46,718 nucleotides of DNA from Chloroflexota bacterium. Its GTDB lineage: Bacteria; Chloroflexota; Anaerolineae; Promineifilales; Promineifilaceae. Position numbers and translations under genes: made by a program. The notes under the pieces are model-generated. The model saw only the letters and a program-made list of their open reading frames with translations, made no database searches and was not told where the DNA came from. Positions 38,801 through 46,188 of this stretch are shown piece after piece (positions within the stretch are counted from its first letter, which is position 1; each line of letters starts with the position of its first letter). The DNA lies in contig JAGOMA010000042.1 of the NCBI GenBank assembly GCA_017993775.1, forward strand, positions 1-46,718, given 5' to 3'.

Positions 38801-38873
38801 CGATGTGGTTGAGCGCCAGTTCCAGCAGCTTTTCAAAATCGGTGTCGTCTAAGATGGGTAGTTGTAGAGGCAT
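35823..38873 (-). CDS. Baseplate J-like assembly protein fused to a beta-propeller-like C-terminus (Pvc11/Afp11-type)
   Basis: A 1016-residue protein. Residues 1-540 match the putative baseplate assembly (gpJ/gp6, TIGR02243-type) architecture: it starts PLQLPILDDTDFEKLLELAL, has EAFAFLTDQMIYRMNRLPEKV and NGLLRGPQAIYAQDQAVTTRDYE. Residues 560-1005 are beta-rich and contain BNR/Ycf48-like blades: GTWYAGSQNNLYRSTNDG, ARVYISTDCGETVTKV, ATDQGLYEF, GGVFISDG and GWVYAATEWNGVVKL. The N-terminal part forms the wedge ring around the spike. The propeller-like extension is unusual and may bind a target, a fibre or an effector. The gene follows gp25 by ten bases. Confidence 0.88.
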   Translation of the reverse strand: MPLQLPILDDTDFEKLLELALNHIDSKLQADWRAASEGDPGRVLIEAFAFLTDQMIYRMNRLPEKVYVAFLRLLGVNLYPPSAAAVKLIFTALPHESPAGATQFLEIPRDTRISSDQAKDDGDAPIFVTVESKTMPVGTAVPDAPLPSVTIEARHCNWVEYELAGYGAGKPGLAVQLAHAPLVAPFHPNFEPKVWVEVDPTRDEFDPDDRIINHHRCRLWTAVADFSQSRASDTVYTLDRLAGIVQFAPAAQREITMSGKQKMLAAEPQPLAAVPGHGRCLYVSYAYGGGTAGNVLAESLNLVLDHIQLITQTADSQESNTPQTASYFLTVTNPERASGGREAETLRNGLLRGPQAIYAQDQAVTTRDYERIVKSASDGLARVNALTKRKEWTYAEPGTVQVLLVPALSSGLAAAAETPDGQTPGQPLRHVSLKELTRLIQTFDLTAVEAALNRSQALGTSHELKWVGYKEVSVTAAVVIDEQADATSVVKTAVTNRLAQFINPYNNPDTADMTEEDTGWPFRRPLTVDNVVKAITQTPGVTKVTNVTLHAAAPNRHVRALTPDWYKAGTWYAGSQNNLYRSTNDGTGWELMWTFSGETVWAIEPNPDYDGLLALVTRVDEPDSPVKARVYISTDCGETVTKVTDFNYGIEDIGWLLRANLTILLLATDQGLYEFNLSHQRQKPPKLDVPSLVPINPNNIKAAIYSLVVLKGQRGQSRVAAALKSRGGVFISDGADLLPDVAPELTLAEITDLMPLAPDWDKLTEPPPTTLNAEMSPDNRPSTPPIPLSARRADSHFRRIVELDGEDVRHLAAQQEDPRSYLWAGLMAEGKVAKGCYCWQLGQPSGKLISPESWRGGSCRALTFDGGWVYAATEWNGVVKLNLRQEGARWVSSTALDPIVFDPFMRSLDDQRPDYAPNFVESPTSDVESVAQQIFRPYEPLWTIAVSGKVLMTSGNNGILRRTSVSDGAGKEGATRFTDTYIESSKVSGMDKITIPYDWLFVSGIHTVHEAQPGDE

Positions 38874-38883
38874 AAGGCTTTTC

Positions 38884-39291
38884 TCAGCTTATATTGAAAC
38901 TAAAGGCCAGGGTTTCGGTGCGCTGGGTGATGCGCACCTGGTATTCGAGCTTGAGGGTTAGACGGCCGTTTTCCGGTTCCGGCGTGGCGTCCAGGTGCAA
39001 AATATCTATCCGAGGTTCCCAGCGCAGCAGCGCCTGGCGCACAAAATGAATGGCCAACGCGGCCGTTGTCTCATCATTGGCCGCAAATGCCAGTTGGTGA
39101 ATATCGCAGCCATAATCCGGCCGCATCACCCGTTCGCCGGGCCGCGTGGAAAGCAGCAGCAAAATCGCCTGCCGCACGGCGGCATCGCCATCGACCATTT
39201 TCAGGCGGCCTTGCGTGGGCGAAACGTGCAGCCCGGGCACACCGCTGTCCAGGTCCGGATGCGTAAAACACACAGCAAGGTTCGCGCTCAT
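38884..39291 (-). CDS. GPW/gp25-family baseplate wedge protein
   Basis: A 135-residue protein with the gp25 family core. Characteristic parts are DGDAAVRQAILLLLSTRPGE, RVMRPDYGCDIHQLAF and the C-terminal beta hairpin LTLKLEYQVRITQRTET. In tail-like machines, gp25 joins the baseplate to the sheath's first ring and triggers contraction. GGAAGGAACGGAC precedes the ATG at 39291. It sits between the PAAR-like gene and baseplate J, a slightly different order from the Afp/Pvc prototypes, where the gp25 gene comes before the PAAR gene. Confidence 0.93.
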   Translation of the reverse strand: MSANLAVCFTHPDLDSGVPGLHVSPTQGRLKMVDGDAAVRQAILLLLSTRPGERVMRPDYGCDIHQLAFAANDETTAALAIHFVRQALLRWEPRIDILHLDATPEPENGRLTLKLEYQVRITQRTETLAFSFNIS

Positions 39292-39344
39292 TGTCCGTTC
39301 CTTCCGCTTATCGGTGGGTAGATTGCGCCTAGGGGAGCTTGCAT

Positions 39345-39686
39345 TTACGGCCGTTCCTCCACAAAATCCTGGCCGGCATCCTTCACACTATATTGGATTG
39401 CCGATGGCGGCGTGCCATCCGTCAGGCCCACGATGGTATCCAGGCAGACCGCCTTGCCGTCGATGCGAATAAAATCGGAATACCCCGCCGTCGCTGCCAG
39501 GGTCAGGGAACATGGTTTGATGGTCGGCCCCACGTTGGAGCAACCCAGAATGGTCTTTAGTTCCGGATCGCGTTTCACGAGGACCGAATCGCCGTCAATA
39601 CGCACCAGATTTTGCCGGGTGGAAATTTGCACTGCGCCGGTTCTGTGGCGGCAAATCAGCTTTGCTTTTTCCGTTAGAAACTTCAT
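39345..39686 (-). CDS. PAAR-like spike tip protein (Pvc10/Afp10-type)
   Basis: A 113-residue beta-rich protein with repeated short strands: LICRHRTGAVQI, VRIDGDSVLVKRDPELKTI, GCSNVGPTIKPCSLTLAA and YSDFIRIDGKAVCLDTIVGL. Length, position between the VgrG-like spike and gp25, and the Cys/His pattern (CRH, GCSN, PCS, VCL) agree with PAAR-like caps that sharpen the spike and can bind a metal ion. ATGs at 39689 and 39686 both follow GAGAGGG; 39686 gives the better spacing. It overlaps the VgrG-like gene's end in the longest frame, but with 39686 the gap is eight bases. Confidence 0.75.
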   Translation of the reverse strand: MKFLTEKAKLICRHRTGAVQISTRQNLVRIDGDSVLVKRDPELKTILGCSNVGPTIKPCSLTLAATAGYSDFIRIDGKAVCLDTIVGLTDGTPPSAIQYSVKDAGQDFVEERP

Positions 39687-39694
39687 CATCCCTC

Positions 39695-41221
39695 TCACAG
39701 ACTCTGGAAATCGATGGCCTTGCCGGCAATGATAATTTGGTCGCCATCTAGTTTGATGTAGCTGCCGGCATGATTCTTGATCGTGATCTCTCCGCCTTTG
39801 ATGTCGATAAGGCTGCCGGGACCCATCAATGCGCCGCTGTTTTCCAACCGGACCGAGTTATCGTCGTTGTCTAGTTGGATGCGTTGTCCCTGAGGCGTGG
39901 TCCAGGTGTAGCGGTGGACCTGACCGCGCGCGTTTACGCCGCTGTCGGGTGTATTTACTGTGCCATACAGGCCGCCCAATACGATGCCCTGAGCCGGATC
40001 TTCGTAGGCCAGCAGCACCAACACGGTGTCGTCGGGGGCCGGCAGCATGACCAGTCCCTTTTGTTGGCCGGCGCCTACGGTTAAAACGGGCAGCCAGCCG
40101 CTTTCTACGCCGCCATAGGCGGGAAGATGGACGCGGACACGGCCGTTTTCTTTCGGGTCCTGCGCCGTTGTCACAATTCCAACCGTTACCGCTGCCCCCC
40201 GTGGGCGTGGGCGCGGGTCTGGCAGGCGGCTGTCCACCTCCGTGATGTAGTCCATCTGGTTGCTCATCCGATGGATAACCGACGCCAGCACATACCGCTG
40301 CGCACTTGCCCCGGACGCGCCCACAAGTTCAACCGGAGTTCCTGGCCGCAGCAAGGGATTCCCGACAGCTACGCCCCACAAGGTTCTGGCCACGGACCGC
40401 CGAAATTGCACATCCGCCGCCGCCAGCGCTTCCGCCTGATCGCGATCAACCAGGCCCTCGTTCAGCCAATGGGCCGCCGATGACTCTCGGCTCCGTGTTG
40501 GGGATTGCACGTCAGCCGGGCGCGCATTGCCGCTGGCTTGCGCTTTGGCAAACTGTGTATCCCATCCCGAAGCGGTGACCAGTTGGCGCGACAAATCGCT
40601 GTTTTGCTCCAGCCGCGCTTCTAGCAAATCCTGGCGCAAGTTCAGCTTAACCGCTTCGCCAATGCCTGTGGGGGGCATCAGGTGCAGGTCGCCGCCGCGC
40701 AGGGTTACATACAGCCCGTCGCGGGCGGCCATTTCTACCAGCAGTTCCAAATCGGATTGGCGATGCTGGAAAACCTGGGGCCAGCGAAGGCGCGTTGTGC
40801 CGCCTATTACCTTCAGGTTATAGGGTCTGGCGACTTTTTCGGCGATGCCCACAATGGTGGCGTTTTCAAAAACGCGCAGCGATTGATTGTTGCGCATCTG
40901 GTGCAGCTTATCGTAGCCGCGCACCTGAATCTCGTAGGAACCGTTGGCGTGGTAGATGTGTTCGACGGCCGTTATCTCGCCCACAAACAACCGCGCCGCC
41001 GTATCCCGGTGATAGCTGGTCACTTGCAGACTCATGCCCGGCGCGAATTCCTCAATCGGCTCCAGCGATCCCACCGAGTCAAAAAAACTCAGCTCAGCCT
41101 GATCTGGCAGGGACAGCCGCTGCTGCACACGAACTTCGCCCAGGCCAGAGAGCAATCCGGCGTTAAACAGTCGGCCATCCACCACCACTTCCACTTCATT
41201 GAGGGTCGTTTGTCCCATCAT
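39695..41221 (-). CDS. VgrG-like spike (phage GpD plus gp5 OB-fold, Pvc8/Afp8-type)
   Basis: A 508-residue spike subunit. Residues 1-340 resemble the phage late-control D/gp27 hub: LPDQAELSFFD, FVGEITAVEHIYHANGSYEI and EMAARDGLYVTLRGGDLHLM. Residues 350-430 form the gp5-type OB-fold (VGIVTTAQDPKENGRVRVHL, then GQQKGLVMLPAPDDTVLVLL). Residues 430-508 are the beta-helix with SGALMGPGSLIDIKGGEITI. A trimer would form the central spike capped by the PAAR-like protein. The ATG at 41221 overlaps the LysM gene's TGA (ATGA), indicating coupled translation. No fused effector domain is present. Confidence 0.92.
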   Translation of the reverse strand: MMGQTTLNEVEVVVDGRLFNAGLLSGLGEVRVQQRLSLPDQAELSFFDSVGSLEPIEEFAPGMSLQVTSYHRDTAARLFVGEITAVEHIYHANGSYEIQVRGYDKLHQMRNNQSLRVFENATIVGIAEKVARPYNLKVIGGTTRLRWPQVFQHRQSDLELLVEMAARDGLYVTLRGGDLHLMPPTGIGEAVKLNLRQDLLEARLEQNSDLSRQLVTASGWDTQFAKAQASGNARPADVQSPTRSRESSAAHWLNEGLVDRDQAEALAAADVQFRRSVARTLWGVAVGNPLLRPGTPVELVGASGASAQRYVLASVIHRMSNQMDYITEVDSRLPDPRPRPRGAAVTVGIVTTAQDPKENGRVRVHLPAYGGVESGWLPVLTVGAGQQKGLVMLPAPDDTVLVLLAYEDPAQGIVLGGLYGTVNTPDSGVNARGQVHRYTWTTPQGQRIQLDNDDNSVRLENSGALMGPGSLIDIKGGEITIKNHAGSYIKLDGDQIIIAGKAIDFQSL

Positions 41222-41934
41222 AACGAACCCCCTCCTCGTCGTGGCGGTACATGCAGGATTTGCCCCAACCCCAAATTGTTCGGATCATCGACTTCGTTAA
41301 CTGCGGCCAGCAGCCGCCAGAGTGAAGAATCGCCATAGTACTTGTCGGCGATTTGATCGATCCGTTCGCCCTCGATAACCTCATGCGTGCCCCAGGTCTC
41401 ATCGGGGCTGCCCAGGTCAGCGGAAGAAGGGACGCTAGACAGAAAAAAGGATTGGCGGGTCTGCGGCTGCGGGTTGGGGCTGTTGATGCGCAGTAAACGC
41501 AAACTCATCCAGGAACGCTGTGCCTGCCCATAGATGGTAAAGCGCTCGTACCGCTCGGCCACAGACAGCACCACCGCCGGGATACTCCATGATTTGCCCC
41601 AAATAAACAGGACTTGCGGTGGCTGGGAATAGATGGGACCTTGCCGGGTGTTTTCGGCCATTTGCCAGAGAGGCAGCGTCAGTGCGCGCACGTCGGCCAC
41701 CTGATTTGTCGAGTCGCTAAGGCCCAAATCAAATAAGAGTTCCAGTTCCAGCAGCGTACGGCCGCCGCCGGTGAATACGACCGGATCATCGGTGAGACCG
41801 GCGCCGGTTACAGGTCCGTTTAAGGAGTGCAGCGGGCGCACGCCAGCGGTACGCTGCATCACCAGCGTTTCCGGGTTTAGCATACAACGCAGCACTTCGT
41901 TTGTAGCTTCGATTAAAAAGGCGACGCGTTCCAC
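41218..41934 (-). CDS. CIS tube adaptor with C-terminal LysM (Pvc7/Afp7-type)
   Basis: A 238-residue protein. Residues 1-165 resemble the contractile-injection tube N-terminal domain (MERVAFLIEATNEVLRCMLNPETL, shown here as separate parts MERVAFLIEA and MLNPETL; also GRTLLELELLFDLG and FIWGKSW). Residues 183-235 form a LysM domain: THEVIEGERIDQIADKYYGD followed by LWRLLAAVNEVDDP and LGQILHVPP. Such adaptors join the inner tube to the spike; the LysM may hold the baseplate in place. The start is a GTG at 41934, inside the preceding gene's end (22-base overlap), and its stop overlaps the spike gene. Confidence 0.9.
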   Translation of the reverse strand: MERVAFLIEATNEVLRCMLNPETLVMQRTAGVRPLHSLNGPVTGAGLTDDPVVFTGGGRTLLELELLFDLGLSDSTNQVADVRALTLPLWQMAENTRQGPIYSQPPQVLFIWGKSWSIPAVVLSVAERYERFTIYGQAQRSWMSLRLLRINSPNPQPQTRQSFFLSSVPSSADLGSPDETWGTHEVIEGERIDQIADKYYGDSSLWRLLAAVNEVDDPNNLGLGQILHVPPRRGGGSL

Positions 41935-43283
41935 TGGGTTCCTCGTTGTTCGCGGTCTAAACGTTCCCGTCGCTGCTGCTCTAATGCCAGCCGGTAAACC
42001 AGCCAGGGCGGGGGATTGTCTGTGGGCGTTTCGTCGGACAGCCGGGGCGTATCGGGCGGCAGTTCTGGCCAGGATGGAGTGGTCATGGGGGATGGCACGG
42101 CCGTTTCTTCCGCGTGTCTTGGTGTTGGCTCAGGCAGGTCTGCCGCCGTGGGACCAGAAGCCTGCTGCCAGATCGGCGGGGGTGGGTCTGGGGGCAGAGG
42201 GTCGGGCGCAAAGGGGACACGGCCGTGTCCCGGCTTTTTTGGCGCGTAGGAAACATTCTCTTGGGCGGCAGGCGGCCATTGTGGTAAACGCGCTGGCTCT
42301 TGCCGGGGCTGCGCTGGCTCAACTGGCGGGACCAGCGGCGACGGACGGAGCGTGACCACTTCCTCGGCGGGCAAAGGGCGGCTTACCGAATAGTCCCTGG
42401 GCGGTGAATGCGGCGCGGTCGTGGCCGGTGTGGTGTGCGCGGTGTGCGGTCGGGTGGGGACCGGTTTTAGCTGCAAGGGCTGGCGTGCGGAAACGGCCGT
42501 TCTGCCCACCGGTTCTCGCTTGATCTCCTGCGCCGAAACCGGGAAAACAATTTCCGGCGGCGCGGAGGGTAAGTCTGATTCGGCGGCGTGCATTTCATCG
42601 CCTACGCTTTTTTTGTCTGGCGGGGTGGGGGCCGGGCGCGGCGTCGGAGAAGGCGTTGGAGCAGGAGCGGCCGTTGGCAGATGTGCGTCAGCCGCCGGAA
42701 GCGGCGCAGGCGATAGGCGAACCGTTGACGGGCGTGTGGGCGGCGTTTTTTTCAAGACGGCCGGTTGAGCTGGGGTTGCTGTCGTCGGCGGCGGCAAATC
42801 GGGAGCTGGCGGAGGCGTGACGACGGCCGTTTCGACCGGTTTGGCGGCGGCTGGCGGCGATTCAGCAGGCTGGGCGTCTGTTACCGGCGGCGTGGCGATT
42901 GTGTCCGGGGACACGCCGGCAACGATTGGCGGCAAGGTTGGGTCGGTGGGGGGAACGGCCGTTGCCATCGTCAGGCGCAGTTCGCCGGTTTCGTCCAGCA
43001 GGTGCGGCGCTTTCTCGCGGATGTAGGCCAACCAATGCGCCGGGGGTCCATTGGAAGCGGTGCGCGCCAGCCAATCGGCCGGCGGCTGGCCCTGGTCGGC
43101 GCGGCGAGAATCGCTGGGCTGTTGGACAAAGGCCGCCCAACTGTGCAGCAGTTCGTCCAGCAGAGCCGCCGCCGCTGGCGATTGTGCGCCCGCTTCAGCC
43201 TGGGCGCGCACGTGGGCCGCCCATCGGGAAAGCATCTGCTCGAAATCTTGCAGCCAGGGTTTGTCTGAACTGGCGTTTGGCAT
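41913..43283 (-). CDS. Proline-rich protein between tube and adaptor genes
   Basis: A 456-residue protein of low complexity. Residues 1-105 are mostly helical (WLQDFEQMLSRWAAHVRAQ; AALLDELLHSWAAFV; WLAYIREKAPHLLDETGELRL). Residues 110-420 are a disordered Pro/Thr/Ala-rich tract. The last 30 residues (PWLVYRLALEQQRRERLDRE) form an amphipathic helix. No family is recognised. It lies three bases after the tube gene and overlaps the LysM adaptor gene, so it is made with core components. It could be a tube-length or assembly factor, a chaperone or a linker. A tape-measure role is possible but the tract is not helical as in known tape measures. Confidence 0.8.
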   Translation of the reverse strand: MPNASSDKPWLQDFEQMLSRWAAHVRAQAEAGAQSPAAAALLDELLHSWAAFVQQPSDSRRADQGQPPADWLARTASNGPPAHWLAYIREKAPHLLDETGELRLTMATAVPPTDPTLPPIVAGVSPDTIATPPVTDAQPAESPPAAAKPVETAVVTPPPAPDLPPPTTATPAQPAVLKKTPPTRPSTVRLSPAPLPAADAHLPTAAPAPTPSPTPRPAPTPPDKKSVGDEMHAAESDLPSAPPEIVFPVSAQEIKREPVGRTAVSARQPLQLKPVPTRPHTAHTTPATTAPHSPPRDYSVSRPLPAEEVVTLRPSPLVPPVEPAQPRQEPARLPQWPPAAQENVSYAPKKPGHGRVPFAPDPLPPDPPPPIWQQASGPTAADLPEPTPRHAEETAVPSPMTTPSWPELPPDTPRLSDETPTDNPPPWLVYRLALEQQRRERLDREQRGTQWNASPF

Positions 43284-43286
43284 GGT

Positions 43287-43718
43287 TTAGCGGTCGCGTC
43301 CCAGAGAGTCGTAGACCAGCGTCAGGCTTTCGATGGCGATTTCATTGGCCATGGCGTCGAGTGTGGCGCCTTTCCAGGCCGATGGCCAGGCGTCTTGCAA
43401 ATTCCACCGCATGACTTCGCTGCTGCCATCGGCGCTCATCATGATGATGGACACATTTTTGCGCTCGACACGGCCGTCTACGGCCGTCATCAGCCAGTGC
43501 CATAAATCGTTGGAGTTGGTTACGCCATAAGTCAGCGTCACCGGCTCAAACGTCACCGGGCCGGGAATGTGGCGTACCACGTAGCTGTCTCCAGCTTCCC
43601 GGTAACGAATCGGTTCCACGGTCAGCCCCAGGCCCGAACATTCCGTAAAATGGGCGTCATTGACGCCGCTGATATTGAGCTTGAAGTTATAGGAACGAAA
43701 AGGATCATTGTCAGCCAT
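43287..43718 (-). CDS. Inner tube protein (phage tail tube/TIGR02241-type)
   Basis: A 143-residue tube subunit. It shows the family layout: DPFRSYNFKLNISGVNDAHF and TECSGLGLTVEPIRYREAGD, then HIPGPVTFEPVTLTYGV, LWHWLMTAVDG, NVSIIMMSADGSSEVMRW and the final AIESLTLVYDSLGRD. Stacked hexamers would make the inner tube. A strong AAGGAGG lies upstream of the ATG at 43718. It follows the sheath gene by two bases. Only one tube gene is present in the window, whereas many extracellular systems carry two or more. Confidence 0.95.
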   Translation of the reverse strand: MADNDPFRSYNFKLNISGVNDAHFTECSGLGLTVEPIRYREAGDSYVVRHIPGPVTFEPVTLTYGVTNSNDLWHWLMTAVDGRVERKNVSIIMMSADGSSEVMRWNLQDAWPSAWKGATLDAMANEIAIESLTLVYDSLGRDR

Positions 43719-43720
43719 GC

Positions 43721-45055
43721 TTAACCTCCTTGAATCGCAACATCAGTGCCGGCCTGATACTGTTTAATCTGAAAAACGACAAACTCGGCGGGTTTGACCG
43801 GCGCAAGGCCGATGACCGTAGTAACCACCCCCGCGTCAATATTTTCCTGAGGATTGGTTTCGGCGTCGCACTTCACGAAGAAGGCTTCGGCCGGCGTTGC
43901 GCCTTGCAGTGCCCCCGACCGCCAGATGCGTAAGAGGAAAGCGGTTACATCGCGCCGGATGGCGGCCCACAGCGGTTCGTCGTTGGGTTCAAAGACTATC
44001 CAGCGGGTGCTGTTGGCGATAGATTCTTCCAGCATATTGAACAGGCGGCGCACATTCAGGTAACGCCATTCACCATCGGTGGACAGCGTGCGCGCGCCCC
44101 ACACCAGAATGCCATCGCCAACAAAGTTGCGAATACAATTGATGCCTGCCTGGTTGAGCGTCCCTTGTTCTGCGCCGGACAGGTCGTATTCCAGGCCCAG
44201 TGCGCCGCGCACACGTGTGTTCGCCGGGGCTTTGTGTACGCCGCGTTCGGCATCGGTGCGCGCCCAAATACCGGCCATGTGGCCGGAGGGCGGCACGCTG
44301 ATCATGGCGTTGGTCAAGGGATCGCGTACTTTGATCCAGGGGTAGTAGCAGGCGGCATAGCTGGAACTGGGCGGGCGGGACTCGCCGGCCAAAGCGTCCA
44401 GATCGGCGACTGTTTGGGGCGCATCCAGAATGGCCACCCGGTCTTTCAGGTTTTCGCAGTGGTCGATGACATCCTGGTAACTGGCCGAACCGGGGGCGGC
44501 GACAATGGCGATTTCATCCCGCTTGGTCAGTTTTTCCAGCCCATCTTTGAGGTTGGCGTTTGTGCCTGAACCGATGTTGACGACGTAGCACCGGCTGCCG
44601 CCATTCAGGAAAAAACCGTAAACGGCATTGGTGAGCTGGGTGCTGTTGGCCACTGCTTTTTCGGCTTCTTCTCTGGCTTTTTGGGCATCTTTCAATGCCT
44701 GGGCAGCATCATCTACCGCTTTTTGCAACCGCTTTTTATCAGCGGTTGAGGCATTGTCTGGCGCGTCTTTTTGCGCTTTTTGGGCAGCGGCCAGGGCGGT
44801 CTTGGCGGCCGTTTCCGCCGTAATTGCGGCGCGTTTGGTTTCATTGCGTCCGGTCTCGTTTGGCGAATCGAGCTTGAATTTGCGAAGGTATTCAAGCCAA
44901 TTGTTCACGGCGATGGCTTCGCCTGTAGGCGCGTTGGGACTGCCGACGTCGCCCACGAAACCGGCCGTGCTTGTGCCCACTGCTTGAATGGGTCGGGCGC
45001 CGCCTGAGATTTCCTGTATGTAGACGCCGGGCGCTTTACTATCGTACATAACCAT
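43721..45055 (-). CDS. Contractile tail sheath protein with coiled-coil insertion
   Basis: A 444-residue sheath. The N-terminal signature is YDSKAPGVYIQEISGGARPI with GVGTSTAGFVG-like spacing (seen as AVGTSTAGFVGDVG). NAVYGFFLNGGSRCYVVNIG is the conserved core strand, and ARTLSTDGEWRYLNVRRLFN and IANSTRWIVFEPNDEPLWAA are classical C-terminal sheath segments, ending with KPAEFVVFQIKQ. Residues about 64-138 are an Ala/Lys/Glu-rich predicted coiled coil (RAAITAETAAKTALAAAQ; KKRLQKAVDDAAQALKDAQ) inserted where ordinary sheaths have a short loop. GGAGG six bases upstream supports the ATG at 45055. Confidence 0.95.
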   Translation of the reverse strand: MVMYDSKAPGVYIQEISGGARPIQAVGTSTAGFVGDVGSPNAPTGEAIAVNNWLEYLRKFKLDSPNETGRNETKRAAITAETAAKTALAAAQKAQKDAPDNASTADKKRLQKAVDDAAQALKDAQKAREEAEKAVANSTQLTNAVYGFFLNGGSRCYVVNIGSGTNANLKDGLEKLTKRDEIAIVAAPGSASYQDVIDHCENLKDRVAILDAPQTVADLDALAGESRPPSSSYAACYYPWIKVRDPLTNAMISVPPSGHMAGIWARTDAERGVHKAPANTRVRGALGLEYDLSGAEQGTLNQAGINCIRNFVGDGILVWGARTLSTDGEWRYLNVRRLFNMLEESIANSTRWIVFEPNDEPLWAAIRRDVTAFLLRIWRSGALQGATPAEAFFVKCDAETNPQENIDAGVVTTVIGLAPVKPAEFVVFQIKQYQAGTDVAIQGG

Positions 45056-45073
45056 ATGCTGCCTCCGTTTCGA

Positions 45074-46084
45074 TCATAATTTGAACTGGATAACGACCGG
45101 CTCAGAGGGGGAGCCGGACCCTTGCTGCTGAAATAGCCATTCGTTGGTTTGATGGGTGATGGTGAGGGGACGGCCGTTTTGCATGACGGCGAGTTGGTGG
45201 GGTTGGAGGTTGGCTGGAGCGCCATCGAAGATGAAACGGCCGTCTGGCCGCGTGATGACGTACTGCTTTTCGTTGGGGAATTCGATACGGGTGTTGGCGA
45301 GGGGTTCGTTGGTGGGGGTGAGGATACGGCCGTTGAGCGTGGCTAACGGCAGGAGAAGATCGATCAGCACAGGTGCGTCGGCGGCGCCTGTTTCCGAGAT
45401 TGTGTGGCTAAGTGTATGGCCGCGGGCCGTGATGCGCAGTTCTATTTCTCCCTGGGCGTTGGGCTGGACGTTGGCCAGATGGAAGTGGCCCTGGTTGTCG
45501 GTGGTGACAGACCGACCCAGGTTGTCTAGGCTTACCTGGGCTGCGGACAGGGTGATGGGTTGGTTGTTGCGGCTGGTGTTGGGAACCTGGATACGGCCGT
45601 ACACATTTACATGCGCCGGTATCGGTTGCAACTGTCCTTCGCGGACCAGGGGCACGTTGCGCTCTAACCGCTCCAGCCGCAAAGGCACTTGCAGAAGGAA
45701 CGACGGGCGCGGCGGTATGCCAAAGCTGCTCCAGACCACGAGCGGCAGGGGGTCCGTTCTGACTTCAAGCTGAGGATTTTCCATCACCGCGAACATAAAT
45801 TGGGTCAAGATGTGATGCTGGTTTTGACCCCAGCTGGTCACAAGATAGTTGAGGTTTGCTTGGAGAGGTGGGCGTTTTGTTCCCCGCAAAGAAGGCACGG
45901 GAACAATTTCTACCAGGTAAAAGCTGATTGTGGTTGGCTGCGATCCGATGGTTGTCGAGGCAAATAATGACCCAGGTGGATCAAAAGAGACATCAATTGT
46001 CTGGTTCAGATCCTTAGTCCATGTGGTGAGGAAACTATCCGCTTCCTGTACTGAGGTAAATGGAGGGGCGCCACTAGTCGACAA
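45074..46084 (-). CDS. Pvc16/DUF4255-like tail terminator with C-terminal Ig-like domains
   Basis: A 336-residue protein. Residues 10-165 resemble the Pvc16/Afp16 N-terminal domain (DUF4255): ISFYLVEIVPVPSLRG, LQANLNYLVTSWGQNQHH and LTQFMFAVMENPQLEV are the typical strands. Residues 165-325 form two carboxypeptidase-regulatory-like beta-sandwiches (AAQVSLDNLGRSVTTDNQGH and LNGRILTPTNEPLANTRIEF). The terminator caps tube and sheath at the far end. The frame has no ATG before residue 95. A TTG at 46084, with AAGGAA seven bases upstream, fits as the start. It is first in the operon, 69 bases after the predicted transcription start. Confidence 0.88.
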   Translation of the reverse strand: MSTSGAPPFTSVQEADSFLTTWTKDLNQTIDVSFDPPGSLFASTTIGSQPTTISFYLVEIVPVPSLRGTKRPPLQANLNYLVTSWGQNQHHILTQFMFAVMENPQLEVRTDPLPLVVWSSFGIPPRPSFLLQVPLRLERLERNVPLVREGQLQPIPAHVNVYGRIQVPNTSRNNQPITLSAAQVSLDNLGRSVTTDNQGHFHLANVQPNAQGEIELRITARGHTLSHTISETGAADAPVLIDLLLPLATLNGRILTPTNEPLANTRIEFPNEKQYVITRPDGRFIFDGAPANLQPHQLAVMQNGRPLTITHQTNEWLFQQQGSGSPSEPVVIQFKL

Positions 46085-46159
46085 GCTGAATTTCCTTGGT
46101 ATGGTGTTTTCGTAAAAATCGCGGAAGTAAGTTGATTACTAAAATGGGCGAAGAAAGCT

Positions 46160-46188
46160 ATCATAACCGAGAGCGGTTTCAGATGCAA
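46160..46188 (-). promoter_or_regulatory. Sigma70-type promoter of the CIS operon
   Basis: On the minus strand TTGCAT (46188-46183) and TATGAT (46165-46160) are 17 bases apart. Transcription would start near 46153, giving a 5' leader of about 69 nt before the TTG start of the terminator gene. No other promoter is evident downstream, so all twelve CIS genes could be transcribed from here. Confidence 0.6.

Noticed and set aside
29231..46084. Prophage
   Set aside because: Only tail, baseplate and spike genes are present. No capsid, portal, terminase, integrase, lysis gene or attachment repeat was seen.
29231..46084. Type VI secretion system
   Set aside because: There is one sheath gene of the phage/eCIS type and no TssB/TssC pair, ClpV, TssJ, TssL or TssM; a LysM tube adaptor and DUF4255 terminator point to the eCIS lineage.
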